Part shown: positions 8,238 through 20,807 of the stretch, one piece after another
Layout: each line of letters starts with the position of its first letter
Numbering within the stretch: the stretch's first letter is position 1
NCBI GenBank assembly: GCA_029945375.1
Contig: CM057063.1
Coordinates: forward strand, 868,001 to 932,000
Source: Agaricus subrufescens
Lineage: Eukaryota; Basidiomycota; Agaricomycetes; Agaricales; Agaricaceae
Reading direction: 5' to 3'
Length of the DNA stretch: 64,000 nt
Made by a program: the position numbers and the translations under genes
Notes under the pieces: model-generated
The model's database searches: none
Seen by the model: only the letters and a program-made list of their open reading frames with translations
What the model was told of the DNA's origin: nothing

Positions 8238-11200
8238 CTACAAGTACACTAGAGAGAGTGAGAATGAGAAAAGGAAATGGCGAAAGATATAGCTGAATAG
8301 AAAAACTACAAAGCAATTGAAATAGAACTTATTGTTTTCAGCTTTAACGACCTCTCCTGTCACCTCCAACGATCCAAGTGTCATCTTCTCGAAATCAAAG
8401 CTGGCCCATTTGTCAGCTTCGAAACAATGTTGATAAAGGGAATCTTCGGTCTCATGCCAGAAAATTGGGCCCATGTCAAGAACAGGTAGCTTGCGTTTGC
8501 GTCTGTCCTTGTTATCATCGTCTCGCTTGCGGTACACCTCCTCTTGGTAGGCTGGCCAGCTCGACTCTGAGATGTGCAATTGCTCTGGTGGTTTGAAGGA
8601 AAAAGCGCTTGGGTTGTCCATAAGGAATAGAATGAGACCGTGGATGGTACAGATTCCATCTATCGTATAGTGGTTAGCTCTCCTCACGTACCAAGGACAG
8701 CAATTAAGGATATGTTCGCGAGACTCCGGGAACAGTGGGTCAACCGATCCATGACAGCCTACCAATGGCTCATGCGGGAAGAATCTAGAGCGATACTCCC
8801 CTGTTGGTGCATGATTTGTGATCAAGCGTACAAGCCGAGCAAGTAGCTTGGGATCGTGAGCAGCCGTGACTCCACCGTGGTTGCGGAGCCAAGGGCCTTG
8901 GTTGAGGTGTGTCAGGAGAACCCGCGTGTAATCTGTGTCCGGCGGAAGGGAGGCGTCTGGCCTACACCACCCACCTTTGACATGACTACAAGGAAAAGTG
9001 AAACCTGGAACCCTCACTTTGAGACGTCCAGGCTTCTTTTGATATAATTCGAGCCAGCCATGTCCCCTAAAACATGGCCAGTCTCTTGGATCGTCAAAGC
9101 CTCTGACCCAGAGAGCTAAGACGTTGGAAGTGGTCCTCTGCTTGGCAAATTCATGTGACTGCGACTGAGGAAAGGTTAGAGAGACGTTGGTGAAGTATCT
9201 CTCTTTTGCTGCATTGTGGATTGCCTGATATACGTGCGTGTGGAGGAAGTTGAACTGCCATGCACTTGTGTCGGGATCTGAGGTGGCCCATGACTCATGG
9301 TAGCCCTTGACGACAATTTCCACTCCAGGATACTCGTCGACTATGGCTCCAAGTGCGAGAGACAAGGCGATGGACAATTGCTTGCCCACCGGTTTGGAAT
9401 TGGCAGCGAGGAGGTTGTGGATGATCCTTGGAGACGTGGAGTAAAGGATGATCTTTTTGATGTTCCATCCCTTTTGAAGTTTATTGTAGGCTTTCTGAAA
9501 AGCTCAGTACGCTGACCAGCCTACAATCGTCTCTTGGGTAATACGCCTTCCAGCAGCAAGAACCTTTGAAGAAATCGCTTGACCGTTGTAGAGGGTGATG
9601 AGCGATATGTGGGAGTGGGATCGTTCTGAAGGATTGAAGTCCAAATCCCATTTGTGGAGGCAGCCCGCCGTGATGACATGGAGGGCATTGAGTTCTCTGG
9701 TCATCGAGCCGTTGAGCTCAAGGTGATACTTATCATTGTCTTCCTTATTGGGGGGAGGAATGACGGATTTAATCTTGTTCAGGTGTTTGTCAACAAATCG
9801 TTCACCTGGTTTGATGAATGGCGACAAGGGGTGGATAACCTCATGAGTGGGATTGTTGATGATGGAATCCAGTGGGGATTTCAGCACCTTGCGTCGACTC
9901 TTGGACATATATTCCAGAGAGTTAGGGTGGAGGGTGGATAATTTGGCTTTTCACCGTTCTAATAATGAAAGAACGGGGTGATGCGTGGGGAGCGTCTTCA
10001 ACTGGTTGACAGATCGTTCAAAGAGCTTTTTGATTGATAGGTGAAGAGGCATTAGGCCAGCCACAGCTGTAATGCCTCCTAGGGGAGAGGTTCGGAACGC
10101 GCCGGTGATCCAGCGGGCTCCTTGATTGTGGGTAAGTCAGAGCATGTTCATATTGGATTTGAAGCTTCGAGTACCGGGTTTGTACCAACAGCGCAATCTG
10201 AATGTCACTATTGGTTGGACGCACGAAATATAGAGAGTGCGTTTTTGCTTGGGCATGAGGCCTCGATTGGAATTGCCAAGGATTCTCATACAGCGTACTG
10301 CAGAGAGTGATTTAGTGGTGTAATATTTGACGTGCTCCCGAAAGTGAAGGTTGCGATTGAAGCGTATGCCGAGGTATCTCCACACCATTTTGGGAACAAG
10401 TGGGGAGGTGGAAGTAAATGGTTCGAACCCTAGATCGATGGAGGGGTTTGGGGAGTCCTTTTTGCTGGCGGATTCAGCAAAGTTGAGTAATTCCGTCTTT
10501 GAGTGTTCCATCACAAGACCAAAGTCATTGAGGATGGAGGTGATTTGGGCATACGCCTCTTTTAGAGTTTCATGAACTGAGTCATAACAATCCCCTGAAG
10601 CAACAAGAAGTCCGTCGTCAACAAAGGAAAGAATCACAGTCAAAGGAGAAGGAGAAGAAAAAGAATCGACCTCGTCTCGAATGTTAACCCATCTGTCCAA
10701 AAGGTGAAATACAGGCGCGATATACAAAGCAGAGAGAATTGGAGAAAGCGCTGAACCTTGTCCTACACCTACGTTACTATCAAATAGTGGAGATGTTTCA
10801 TTTTTTATGGAGTATTGTGTTTTTCTGTCAACTAAATAATCAGAGAAAAAATTACATATCTTGTTCGCAAAACCAAAATGTCTGAGAATTTGAAGTAAAG
10901 CGTTATGATTAAGAGAAGGGAAAAATTGGGCAACGTCGAAAGCAATAACAGACGTGACCTTTTTGTGGGCCCAACCCGATCGAACGTGGTGGGTGAGGGC
11001 AACAGCAGCGTCTTCGACGGATCGTTGGATGATACCGCCGGTTTGGCATGGGTGGATGGCGCAAGTGGCAACTCCTTCGAACTGAAGTCACCTGGCAATC
11101 ATCTTCTCGATGAGTTTCCCCATCGTGTTGAGAAGTACGATGGGCCTGAAAGATTTGGCCCTGTTGTAAGAGGGTTTACCCGGTTTCGGTATGACTACCG

Positions 11201-12819
11201 AGACCGAGTTTTTGAAGTGCTTCGGCCATTTACCTAGTTCAATACAAAGGTTAGCTATAGTGGTCATCAGAATGCATACTAGTTCGCTGTACGCCAACTG
11301 CTTCCATACTCTCCAGGTCACATGATCGGGACCCGGGGCAGTGTTCTTTGCGCAGTTCTTGAGAGCGTCGCGAAATTCTTGAATTGAGAAGATGGACCAC
11401 ATCCTCTCATCAAACATCCCAATTTCCTCAACCATTCTGTTAAGGTTAGTGGTTCAGTTACTTGCTGAATTATATGTAGCGTGAAGAGTGTTGAAAAGCG
11501 AGTCCTCGTCAAGGCACAGTTTACCTTCGTTGTCCAAGATTGCTTCTACAGCCTCCATCTTGCGTTCCCTTGCCCATGGCATGAGATCCCATGGTCTTCG
11601 GTTGTCGGTGAACAATTTCTTCGATCCTTTTGTCGAAGTGTTCCCTCTTGGCTGCTCGGATGGTGTGCTTTAGTTCCGTGCAAGCTTTGAAGTTCTTGCG
11701 TCCATTGATGTGTTTGCTGTATTCCTTGTATGCCTTTTTGCAATCCTCATTCCACCATTTCTTACCGTGGTGGCTAAGCTTGCTTACTCTCGCATTCGCT
11801 TTCCAGGCCTTGTCGAATATCGCTGCAATTTGTTCAAGTACCTCCTCGAGCTCCTCCTTGGTGTGGACTGTACTGATTTTGACACTGCCAAGTCGGGCTG
11901 TTACTGTTTTGATGTAATCTTCTTCCTCCTCAGATCCCTCATCAATTCTCTCCTTTCCTTTACCCTTGCTTCCCGCTTTGGCGAACGGTACCGAGATGGA
12001 TAGGGGTCGGTGATCTGACCCCCATCTTTCTGCTGGATTAGTTCGAATCTTGTAAGTGAACTATTTGTTGTTGATAAGGTCCGCCAAAGCGAAGACCAAA
12101 TCTATAACTGACGCCCTATTTTCAGGATTGTCGGGTATACGAGTCGCTTCACCTCCGTTAGAGGGTGGCACATATGAGAGTTCGAGGTCATTAGTGACCT
12201 CCTTGAGCCTCATGTATGGAGATGAGGGTCAGTATTGTGATGCTGCCCCCTCATCCCACTCATGATCTTGAATATTAAAGTCGCCGGAGCATAGAGAAAT
12301 TTTTGGGAAATTTTCACTTGCCGAGGATAATGCGCAGACGGCAGAGTGTGTTTCTCCATCATTATATACATTGAGAATGTTGAATTCCTCTGGGATTCCC
12401 ATACGAGGGGTCTTGAGTTTGAACATTATTAGTGACACGTCCCTATGTTTGATGATGTCTGATCGCAGGATGGGCTTGAAGACATTCATGCGCTTGTTGA
12501 TGTAGGTGAGAACTCTTGGGTGTTCCTGTTTGTCATCTGTATTGGTGAACACCTCCGTAAAGGCTGTCCATGATGGGTGTAGAGGCAGGCCATAAGCTAT
12601 ATCCCCTTCTTTATTAGTAGTAGATGGTTGGGTGCGGACACCCTTCCATCCCGGCTCTTGGAACATAATAATGTCCATATAGCCAGCCATTTTGTCAAGA
12701 AGCACCAAAGTGGCTTCCCAATTTTTGCGAACATTAAATGATAGAATTGAAATGTTACTTAACGAATGTGGTGCGGGTTTTTGACTTCCGCTTGAGTGAA
12801 AGTGGTTGTCGCTATTCAT
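8238..12819 (-). pseudogene. LINE ORF2: endonuclease, reverse transcriptase, C-terminal Cys/His region
   Basis: The ATG at 12819 overlaps the ORF1 stop (ATGAATAG). The endonuclease, about 12750-12000, shows SILSFNVRKNW, FQEPGW, SGDFNIQ and SDHRPLS, the family's catalytic motifs. RT follows: KNTAPGPDH and IPKPGKPSYNRAKSFRPI at 11435-11088, then SFVDDGLLVASG near 10615, the motif with catalytic Asp-Asp. The last frame (9389-8238) ends with PESREHILNCCPWY, the Cys/His motif typical of the LINE C-terminus. At least four frame changes split about 1,500 codons. A convincing RNase H active site was not seen between 9908 and 9389. Confidence 0.87.
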
Positions 12820-15800
12820 TAGGTGGACGATGATGAGACTTCGGTGGTCTGTGAAGGCAGAGCCTCCACAGCCTGTGCGGATGATGATGGAACTTCGATG
12901 ATCTGTGAAGGCGGGGCCTCCAAAGCCTGTGTGATGTTAGCTTTGCGCTTCCTGTGCTTGGCGTTCTCCACATTGTTGTCAGCAATCTGGCGGTGGGCAT
13001 GCCAGGACTCGTTGTTTTGGTGTCATTTGTAGACACAATTGGAATGATTGGCGGGGTGGGCACCACCGCAATTAACGCATCTTGGAGCATGGGTACACGT
13101 ACCTGTCCACTCCGGCTTCTTCCTAAGCTCTCCGCAGCATGGAGCAAAGATGTCATGGTTTTCGGTGTCATGTGGTTGGTAACACCTGGCGCATTTCTTG
13201 TGATTGATGCGGCATCGAGATGTACCGTGATTCCATCACCAACAGTTTGACACTGCAGGACGAATTCACACTGGCGAGCGTACGCTAATTTAATTAGTCG
13301 ACCCCATATGTGATATACCTTATTGACGAGGTGCTTTGTCATGATGCCCGATTTGGAGTCCCAGACATCTAAAAATACAACTGCCTTGTCGTTAGAGCCT
13401 TTGCATTTGACAACTGCAGGTGGAGCTTTGGCCTCGAGGTCGTTGAACTGCATCACTGACTTCATGCCTTCAAGTACCTGTGTACCAGTTAGTACATCCT
13501 CCGGCCTCCTGCTGTACACATTAGTCCAATAGTCGAAGCCCGTCATGATAAGATGGGCGACGGATTGAGGGGCCTGTGGGTCTGGCGCCTCAGGAGTAAG
13601 GTCTTGGCCAAGGGCCTTGTAAAGGGCCTCTTTGACGTTTGTGAACCCCTGTTTGGAAGGAACAAGGTTTAGGTAGAAGTGAACAACCGTTTTGTACACG
13701 TAATTGAGATGAAATTGAGATAAGATACCTGTTCATCTTATCTACGATGAGTCCCATATCTTTAAATTGTTCTGGCTGAACGATATGGGTGAAGCTGAAT
13801 TGGGCAGACTTCTGATTGAGTCCACCTGAGATGCCATGTGCGGCCTGTTGGGCCAGAGTCGGCTTGCGTCCTTTAGACACCGACTCAGATGATCCGGCCG
13901 AAGCCGTAGAGTTTGTTGGTGTGTACACCAACAGAGCGCAAATTGCCATCGCTTCCTGGACGCTCATTTCCGGGAAGGATTTCTTGAGTTCGACAGCCCA
14001 CTGAATGGCCTGGGAAGGCATGTTCGGGGCAACATTGGGGGCAGTGACAGCCGGCTTTTTGAGGGCCAAGGCGTAGGATGTTGGTTTGGGTGCAGGGGGA
14101 GGGGGAGCACGTGATTGGTTCGCGATCCATTTGGCGACGTTTTGCTTCTGGGCGGCGATGGCGGCAGGCTTGGTGTGGAGAGGAATGGGAGGGGGAACGG
14201 CCTGGCCTTGGAGCAGCTCCTCGAGTTGGATGTAGAGCTCGCTGGTGTTGGAGGGTCCAGCGGATGGCTGGGTCTTACCTTTCTTGGGTGCCGCCTTGCT
14301 TGCGGCAATCTGAACGAACTTATTGGCCTTGGGTAAGGCCGCAATAGTGATGGGTTTGGGAGCCGGTGGGGGCTGGACTGGGGTGGGAGGGGGAGGGGGT
14401 GCCTTGCCCTTACCTTTGGCAGTGGCGGGAATGCGAGCTGGGGATGGTGCCGGCACAGAGTCAATTTCCATTGGGGCGGCAGTATTTGGAGCCAGGGCCC
14501 GTACTTGTTGAGCAGGGAGCAGCTGAATGGGGGTGGTCTGCATGGGGAGAAACACTTTCTTCGTTTCATCATCCATTTGATGAATGTATTTGCTCAACCG
14601 GTGGTTAAGCGAACCTTTTCCGGGAACTCCGACTTGAGCCCAGTCTGTGCCAAGGATTGCTCCGATGGCGTTGCATAGCAATTCTGCCACAACCCCGGGG
14701 TTGGAGCAGTTGTTTGGGGCCAATTTGAGAAAGGGTCCGAAGACATCTAGTAGCCTTTTCTCGAGATCAGCGACTTCGTCAGGGAAGAAATGGATTTTGG
14801 CTCCATCATCTCCGACAAGAGCAGGGGAAGAGTGGCGTTCTTCCATCTTGGGGATTTCATCGACCCGCATCTTAGCGGCTTCAATATCTTTGATGAATTG
14901 TGTGGCAGTGATGGTCCTACCACCTAAAGGTCTGTCGAGCAAAGAAGCCCGCTCTTTCTCTTGTACCCAAAGGGCATAGAGTTGTGCCTCGGTTGCTTTA
15001 ACAACTTTGGGCGATGTCGGGGTCTTATCGAGGTCCAGGACCGGGCCTCGAGTGGGGGGGGTGATTTGCCGGGTCCTAAGGGCCGGGCTGACAATGCTGG
15101 TTGGCGGTGCTGAGGTGGCAGCGCTGATGGACGGATAACCTGGGTTAGTACCGGTTACCTTCAAAGCCGGATGACTAAGGAGGGCCGGGTCGGGAGTCGG
15201 AAAGCCGTAACTTTCCGATTGGCTATGAGGCGCTGACGTGGCTTTTAGAGCCTCATGGTCCAAAAGCGCAGAGTCGGGGGTAGAGAAGATGTTGCCTGGG
15301 GTGACAGTCTTGTAAGATAATGGTGTCTCACTGTGGTGAGCAGCGAGGGCGGGATGCCTAAGTTCTTCTCCAGTGGGCATAGGGATACCCCAGTCACTGG
15401 AAGTCTGGTTAGTAGCCCGGGCTTCCTCTTCCTCCTCCTGGTGCAACCTCTCAATTCTTTCTCTCTCAATTCTCTCAAACACCCTCGGATCGTCCTCAAT
15501 GTCGCTCTCCTCCTCACTCTCACTCTCCTCTACCTCCTCTTGAGGGCCAATCTCCTTATCCGACAACAGATCCTTGGGAGCAGGTCCATCTTGTGACTCT
15601 TGGGAAGTTGGCACAACTTCCCCTTGGTCCAAAGTTCTGAAGGCACTGGGTGCCAACATTCCCTTCAACTCTCTGGCCATGCTCCTCTTCTTCTTAGGAG
15701 CAGCTGCTTTCGAAACAAGGTCCTTGGTCCTCTGGTAAAAGGAGGATTTCTTGGACACGTGGGAAGCGAATGAACGCGTACTTCCTGATGGCGATGGGGG

Positions 15801-15842
15801 TCGCGATGGTTGGTTGTACAGCTGGTTGCGTAACCCAGACAT
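12812..15842 (-). pseudogene. LINE ORF1 (Gag-like, zinc knuckles)
   Basis: From MSGLRNQLYNQ at 15842 a 750-codon frame covers a basic N-terminus, an acidic stretch, and a long Pro/Ala-rich middle. The protein then continues in another frame from about 13690 to 12812 (FTNVKEALYKALGQDL onward). Near the end it has jockey/R1-type knuckles, for example CVNCGGAHPANHSNC at about 13040-13085. The role in such elements is RNA binding in the ribonucleoprotein. The frame change near 13700 is probably a mutation: a candidate GT-AG intron at 13649-13728 does not restore the frame. The end overlaps ORF2 by 8 nt. Confidence 0.82.
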
Positions 15843-15983
15843 ACTAGAGCGCAGGGGGGTCGCGAGATATCAAGCGTTATCCCTGTAGAACGTGTATTAC
15901 CACTACTAAATGCCGGCCAACACCAATATCCTAAACAGGAAGGTAGTGGTTACAGATCAAGAAGCGGTGTCGTTGATTTGCCT

Positions 15984-16405
15984 CCTGGAAAGAAGGTAGT
16001 CAACTCTGGATGGGTATTCAAGGTTAAAAGGCATGCTGATGGCTCAATTGAGCGCTATAGGGCTTGCCTTGTTGCTAAAGGCTTCTCCCAGTGTCCAGGC
16101 TTCAATTACACTGAGGTTTTTGCCCCTACATTTTGCCCTGCCTCCCTGCACTTCATTGTAGCTTTAGCTGCAAGAGAAGGCTTCAAAATGCGCTCTGTCA
16201 ACATCTCTTCTGCCTTTACCTATGGGGAACTTGAAAAAGAGATCTACATGAGACAACCAGAAGGCTACCACACTGGGGGACCTAATATGGTCTTCAGGCT
16301 CCAAAAATTGCTCTATGGCCTTAAGCAGGCTGCCAGGCAATGGAGCAGGAAGCTCAGAAGTGTCCTAGAGGGTATTGGCTACTCCAGACTTTGCTCTGAC
16401 AACTC
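15984..16405 (+). pseudogene. copia B1 reverse transcriptase, continued
   Basis: This resumes copia RT exactly after the LINE duplication, with PPGKKVVNSGWVFKVKRH through YGLKQAARQWSRKLRS, open for 140 codons. It stops at gacaactc, where the T tail of E2 begins. The rest of RT and RNase H does not follow on the far side of E2. Confidence 0.88.
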
Positions 16406-18551
16406 TTTTTTTTTTTTTTGTAATCAACGGCACCTCTCGGTGGACCTTTTATTAATGTAGCTATACGACATCCAGTTAGATACTCCAGGCTTACTACACT
16501 AATATGGATGCCATAATGTGTATCTGATACGGGCCACATAACAAAATGAAAAAAGATGATGAGATAAAATGCAGTACAGACCATGATGAGCCTTGGCTCA
16601 AGCCAACATCCCCATAAGATTCCATCCCATATACGCCGACCTCCGATCAGCAGTTTCCAAAGCGAACGATTAAGGCAAAGGAAAATGGTGGGCACACATA
16701 CTACAGCTCCCAAAAGTGACCATGACAGCCCCTTACTTCTTCGATGGGAACTGGCATCAGATCCAGTCCCGGTCGAAGCAGTTGTCCCAGAACAGACAGG
16801 ACTTGTCCATGGTGGAGTGCGCAGTCTTGCTCTTCTTGGCAGTGGAGCAGTTTGCACAGTGATGGTCATCGGGATTCTTCTTCATCGTGATCAAAGCCTG
16901 GATATGGGACTCCACAGAGTGCGGTCCTGCGCAGTGAGGGCAGCATATAGCTTTAGATTGGCACACATCCGCATGGTGGCCCCATCGCTGGCAATGAGTG
17001 CACAGCACTGAGCCGGATCTGACAGTTCTGCCCGCCTATGAGGATGTGCTTACCGATGTAGTCACAGGCTGTACAGCCCGAGACAGAATCTGAAATATCA
17101 AGCCAGGTGACACAAGTGTCGGCGTGGCGTGACGTCCTCATGAAGCGGACGGCATGTTTGAGGTGATGTGACAAGGCGTGACCTACGGGGGAGTTGTGCA
17201 TAGCAGTGGTGAAGGCGTCGCGTTGTGCGTGAATCCAGGTGGCGGGGGAGGCCAGAAAGAGTGGTACGTCGATAATCTTCAAGTATGACGTGGACGAGGG
17301 AGTGGTGGCCTGGAGCAGGACGAGGCCATTAGGGTCAACAAGGCAGCGGACATGCTTAAGGACGCACGCAGACTCAGGATGGGAGAGGACATGGGAAGCG
17401 GCTATGAAGATGCCAGTAGCCGTGTCAGAAGAAGATTCTAGAATGACCTCAGCCTTGAGGTTGTCCTTGAGGTGGGGATTGCACTCCTGAAGAACCTTGG
17501 GTGTGATATTAATAGCACGGATGCTAGATCCGGCCAGGGGAGTAATGTGGACGCCTCACCTTGAGACGCCGTGAGTTGTATGCTTGCCCTTACATGCCGG
17601 GGCACGCTTGGACACAGCAGGAGCGGTAGCGGGGGAAGTGGCCTTGGGAGAGGAGGGAATGGAGGCTGGCTTTGCCTTGAGAATGCTCTTCAGAGGTGCT
17701 CGGACAGCTGCAGGAGCAGCCAGGGCACGCTTCTGAGAAGTGGCGGCTTTAGGAGTGGGGCCAGGAGGGGATTGGACCTGGAATTTCTTTGGCTGCGGCA
17801 CAGCAGCCTCATGTTCAACCTCGGCCATTGGGGACCGGGGTCTAGAGGGTGTGGTCAGAGCAGGAGGGGGAAGGGGGGTGGTGGGCTTGACTGGAGATGG
17901 AGGGGGCAGGCCAGTCTGTGCAATTATCATAGCAAGAGCGACCTCGAACGAAGACGAACCTGTCATGTTCATGAACTCTACCTGCTTGTGGGCAGGCAAG
18001 TTGAGAATCTGATAGATCAGATGCAGGACTTCAGCAGCATAAGCTGCAAAGTCCGCATCCGGGGGCATATGGTTGACAAGGTTGGCTGCCGTGGCGATCA
18101 ACAAAGCGAGACGGTTCTTCTTTCCTGGCACCGCAGTCGGCAAGAAGATTGAAGAGGCCCTGGAGGGGGAAGGGGAAGCAGCTGGAGCTCCAGTCTGCTT
18201 TGGAGTGTGTGGCCTCTGAGTCGCATATGACAACAGTGTCACCGATGCTTGCAAAGGGCCCGCAGGAGTGGGGGTGGTGGCGGCAGCCCAAACGGTGTCA
18301 GTAAGCTTGCCTTTGGACTGTAAATGTGACTTCATCTTTTCCAGATGAGTTGCCTTTGGGGTCATCAGTGTTTTGAGCACCGCTGCCTCCAGCTGTGGGG
18401 GAAGCTGATTGTCATCATCTGTAGACCAGTTCCCGTTGTCGAAATCCTTGCACATATCCATAAAGACAATGTGGATGCTATGTATTGCCCCTCAAGCAGA
18501 AACACTGAGACTTCCAAAAGAGGAAGGTGGTGGTTCTGGTTCAAGAAGCGA
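16406..18551 (-). mobile_element. E2: ORF1-only LINE-related element
   Basis: This minus-strand element has its T-run tail at 16406-16419 and 5' end ..gagacttccaaaagaggaag..caagaagcg near 18551. It has the same plan as E1. Its two flanks come from different places in copia B: RT on the left and gag on the right. No target duplication can be found. A recombination or deletion has therefore joined two copia copies through it. Confidence 0.87.
16757..18461 (-). pseudogene. E2 ORF1, frameshifted
   Basis: The start MDMCKDFDNGNWSTDD is at 18461. An open frame of about 300 codons covers the N-terminal domain (GKKNRLALLI, PPDADFAAYAAEVLHLIYQI) and the Pro/Lys-rich linker to 17556. The next frame carries YLKIIDVPLF, ADTCVTWLDISDS and GKHILIGGQNCQI (17282-16990). 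A third has CTHCQRWGHHADVC and CPHCAGPHSVESH (17008-16757) and ends at DWI where relatives continue to a QFPSKK-type terminus. Same protein family as E1, with 2-3 breaks. Confidence 0.82.
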
Positions 18552-18848
18552 TTGCCTATGGAGACTTGTTTCAGGCAAACAGAGTGCTCCCTCCATTCCC
18601 TCTTCCCCTACTGCCCAGGAATTCGCTTCCCAGTCACTCTGGGAGGACAAACTCAATGAAGCAGCTGGCTGGCTCTATCTTATGGTTGAAGAAGACCAAA
18701 GGGTGGATTTTGCAGGCATCTAGGACAATCCAATCAAGATGTGGGCTGCTCTGGAGGCTGTACATTGTCAGACAAAGGCTGGAATGCAGTTCAATGCCTA
18801 TGATGAGCTGTTCAGCATCCACAAACTCGAAGAGGAGTCCCTCCAGTC
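18552..18848 (+). pseudogene. copia B2 gag, first part
   Basis: Gag sequence from CLWRLVSGKQS through the FNAYDELFSIHKLEEE region matches B1 gag at about 6628-6915. It starts abruptly next to E2, so the gag N-terminus and 5' LTR of B2 are missing. A CAG-to-TAG stop lies at 18721-18723 (ggcatctaggac). It is split by E4 at 18849 and resumes at 28371. Confidence 0.87.
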
Positions 18849-18975
18849 TTAACACTTCTTGACCTGTTACCACTACCTTCCTCTTTTGGAAGCCTCAGTG
18901 GTTATAGCATAGAAGTAGTATTCATTGTCTGATATGCTGCCAAAGCAATCTAAATGACTGTCCAAGCCACCTCGC

Positions 18976-20386
18976 ATGCCCCAGTCCATCTGGGATGCTG
19001 CTGAAGCCATGATGCACACCAAGGATAACCAACTCACCAGTACTCCCAATCCAGCCACGATCGCATTTGAGTCAAACCCATTCAATCCTATTCCCAAACA
19101 ACCCCACCTCTCTGAGGAGGTTGTCCTCCAAATTTATCCTGAGTTCTCCAAGTACCTGAACTCCAAGGACTACAAATCTCTCAACACATGGGCTGACACC
19201 CATGCAATCACTCAATCAATGGGAATCAACATTTGCCAACCATTCCCCTCCCTTCCTGTGCAGCCAATGGCGTCTAGATCATCCAGCATTGCCCCTCTGC
19301 CTTCCCCTTTCCCTTCCCCCTCTACCTCTGGCCCCCTGGAGAATTGGGACAAAGAATCTGGCATGGAGCAGCAGTCAGTGCACTCTGCCACCCCAGTTCC
19401 AGTCACTACCCTGGTCCCCATACCCCAGTCAGCCATTGGCCCTCTGGAAGTACTTGATTGGCTCAAGAACAACTGTTCTTACTACAAACATTGTGAATTC
19501 ATGGGCAGGTTTGCCTTTGAATGCATTAATTCACTCATTACCTCGATCCAAGAGGGTGAACACCACCTCACTGTCTTGTCCAATGGGCACTTGATGTGCA
19601 CTGGCCTTGACTTACTTGCCAAAAAGCTAAATATAGCTGACCCACCCCCTGCCCCCACCCAACCCCAGGTAACCATTCCTGGTGATGTGTCCCCTCCTAG
19701 GAAGAAGCCACATTCTGGCCCAGCTACTTCTGCTCCACCTGCTACCCCAGTTCCACCAAGTGCTCCACCTCCAGCAATGGAGGTCATTGCAGAACCAGTG
19801 GTCCCCAAAATCAAGGAACACCCTCCTCCTAAGGCCACTCCCCCTGTATCTCGCATTGCACCCAAGCCTAGGTTGAAGTGCAACTCCCATCACACTGTCC
19901 ATGGTGCATCATGCTGCAGCATTATCCTTACTGCACTGGCTGGATCTAATAAGTCCACTGCCAATATCTCCCTAACTCTTATTGCAGAGATCAACAAACT
20001 CATCAGATCGGTTCTTGGTTCTTCCAAGATACTGATTACACATGCTGAACTGGGTAGCAATGGCAAGATATTTTTAGCTACCACCACCATCCTGATCCCA
20101 CCTGAGGCCGCCTTCATGCTCAAACATGTCTGCCACCTCCTCTCTACAGGCCTCCCTCAGCCAATCCAATCCTCACTGGCCACTTCAACCTCCTTCTTGA
20201 AGATTGTGGATGTCCCCATTCCCCAATCTATGCCTAAAAATGATTGGGTCAATCTCACATGTAAGTGTCTTCTCAATGCCATCACTGCCTCTCCACATGC
20301 CCATTTGGGCCATCTCATTCAACACCAAGTGTGCATTATGTGCACTTCTGCTCATTCTGACTCCTGCATTGCTTGGGTTGATATTT
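18976..20386 (+). pseudogene. E4 ORF1, N-terminal 470 codons
   Basis: The frame is uninterrupted from MPQSIWDAAEAMMHTKD to SDSCIAWVDI at the A2 junction. It has the family order: a long N-terminal part, a Pro-rich linker (about residues 220-300), KCNSHHTVHGAS, then the RRM-like segment with SFLKIVDVPIP and SCIAWVDI. Sequence identity to E1-E3 is low outside these motifs, yet the frame has stayed open for 470 codons. The gene continues after A2 at 27716. The upstream start is not tested; this ATG is the first in frame after the 5' end. Confidence 0.82.
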
Positions 20387-20683
20387 TGTTAGACTGCCCC
20401 AGCAGTCCTGTGTTAGAGTGCCCCAACAGTCTTGTATATGGACTTAGAGATGGTATGACTTTCTGATCATGTGATATTTAGTAAGCACATGTTGAACTTG
20501 TCCATGAATGCTCTAGAAGCCCTTAGCTTCTTAGACTTGTTCACAGGTGAGTATAGAGTTCTGTATCTTGATAGATAGCTTCTTAGACTTGTTCACAGAA
20601 TATCTCATTCATTTCTAATCTGATTCACTTGTTACTACCACTGTTAGAACTGTCTCCATCCATGCTACAATCTACCTCTGACA
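20387..20683 (+). repeat. copia A2 5' LTR
   Basis: TG..CA repeat of 297 bp, followed immediately by the primer-binding site. An intron-like unit (gtgagtatag..gttcacag) lies at 20547-20598 between two copies of agcttcttagacttgttcacag. Confidence 0.93.
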
Positions 20684-20807
20684 GGTTATGGGCCCCAGCT
20701 TCTAACTGCTGAAAAAACAAGTTTTTATTCAACACTTTCATTCATTCATCTATCTTTCTCTACTCTCCTTGATCTATTTCGCTTCCCCTGCTCTCAAATC
20801 AACTCCG

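Larger units (their letters stand above)
8022..15969 (-). mobile_element. near-complete LINE (Tad1/jockey-like), minus strand
   Basis: This 7.9-kb non-LTR retrotransposon sits inside copia B1 RT. The poly-A tail is the T run at 8022-8032; the 5' end is at 15969. The target duplication tcgttgatttgcct is found at 8008-8021 and 15970-15983. It encodes a Gag-like ORF1 and an ORF2 with apurinic endonuclease, RT and a C-terminal Cys/His region, all damaged by frameshifts. The 5' end caggaaggtagtggt..caagaagcgg and the tail-proximal sequence are shared with E1-E6, which makes it the likely relative of their autonomous partner. Confidence 0.92.

Noticed and set aside
13649..13728. Possible GT..AG intron joining the two ORF1 frames of the LINE
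   Set aside because: Splicing at these sites would not bring the downstream frame into register; a frameshift mutation is simpler.
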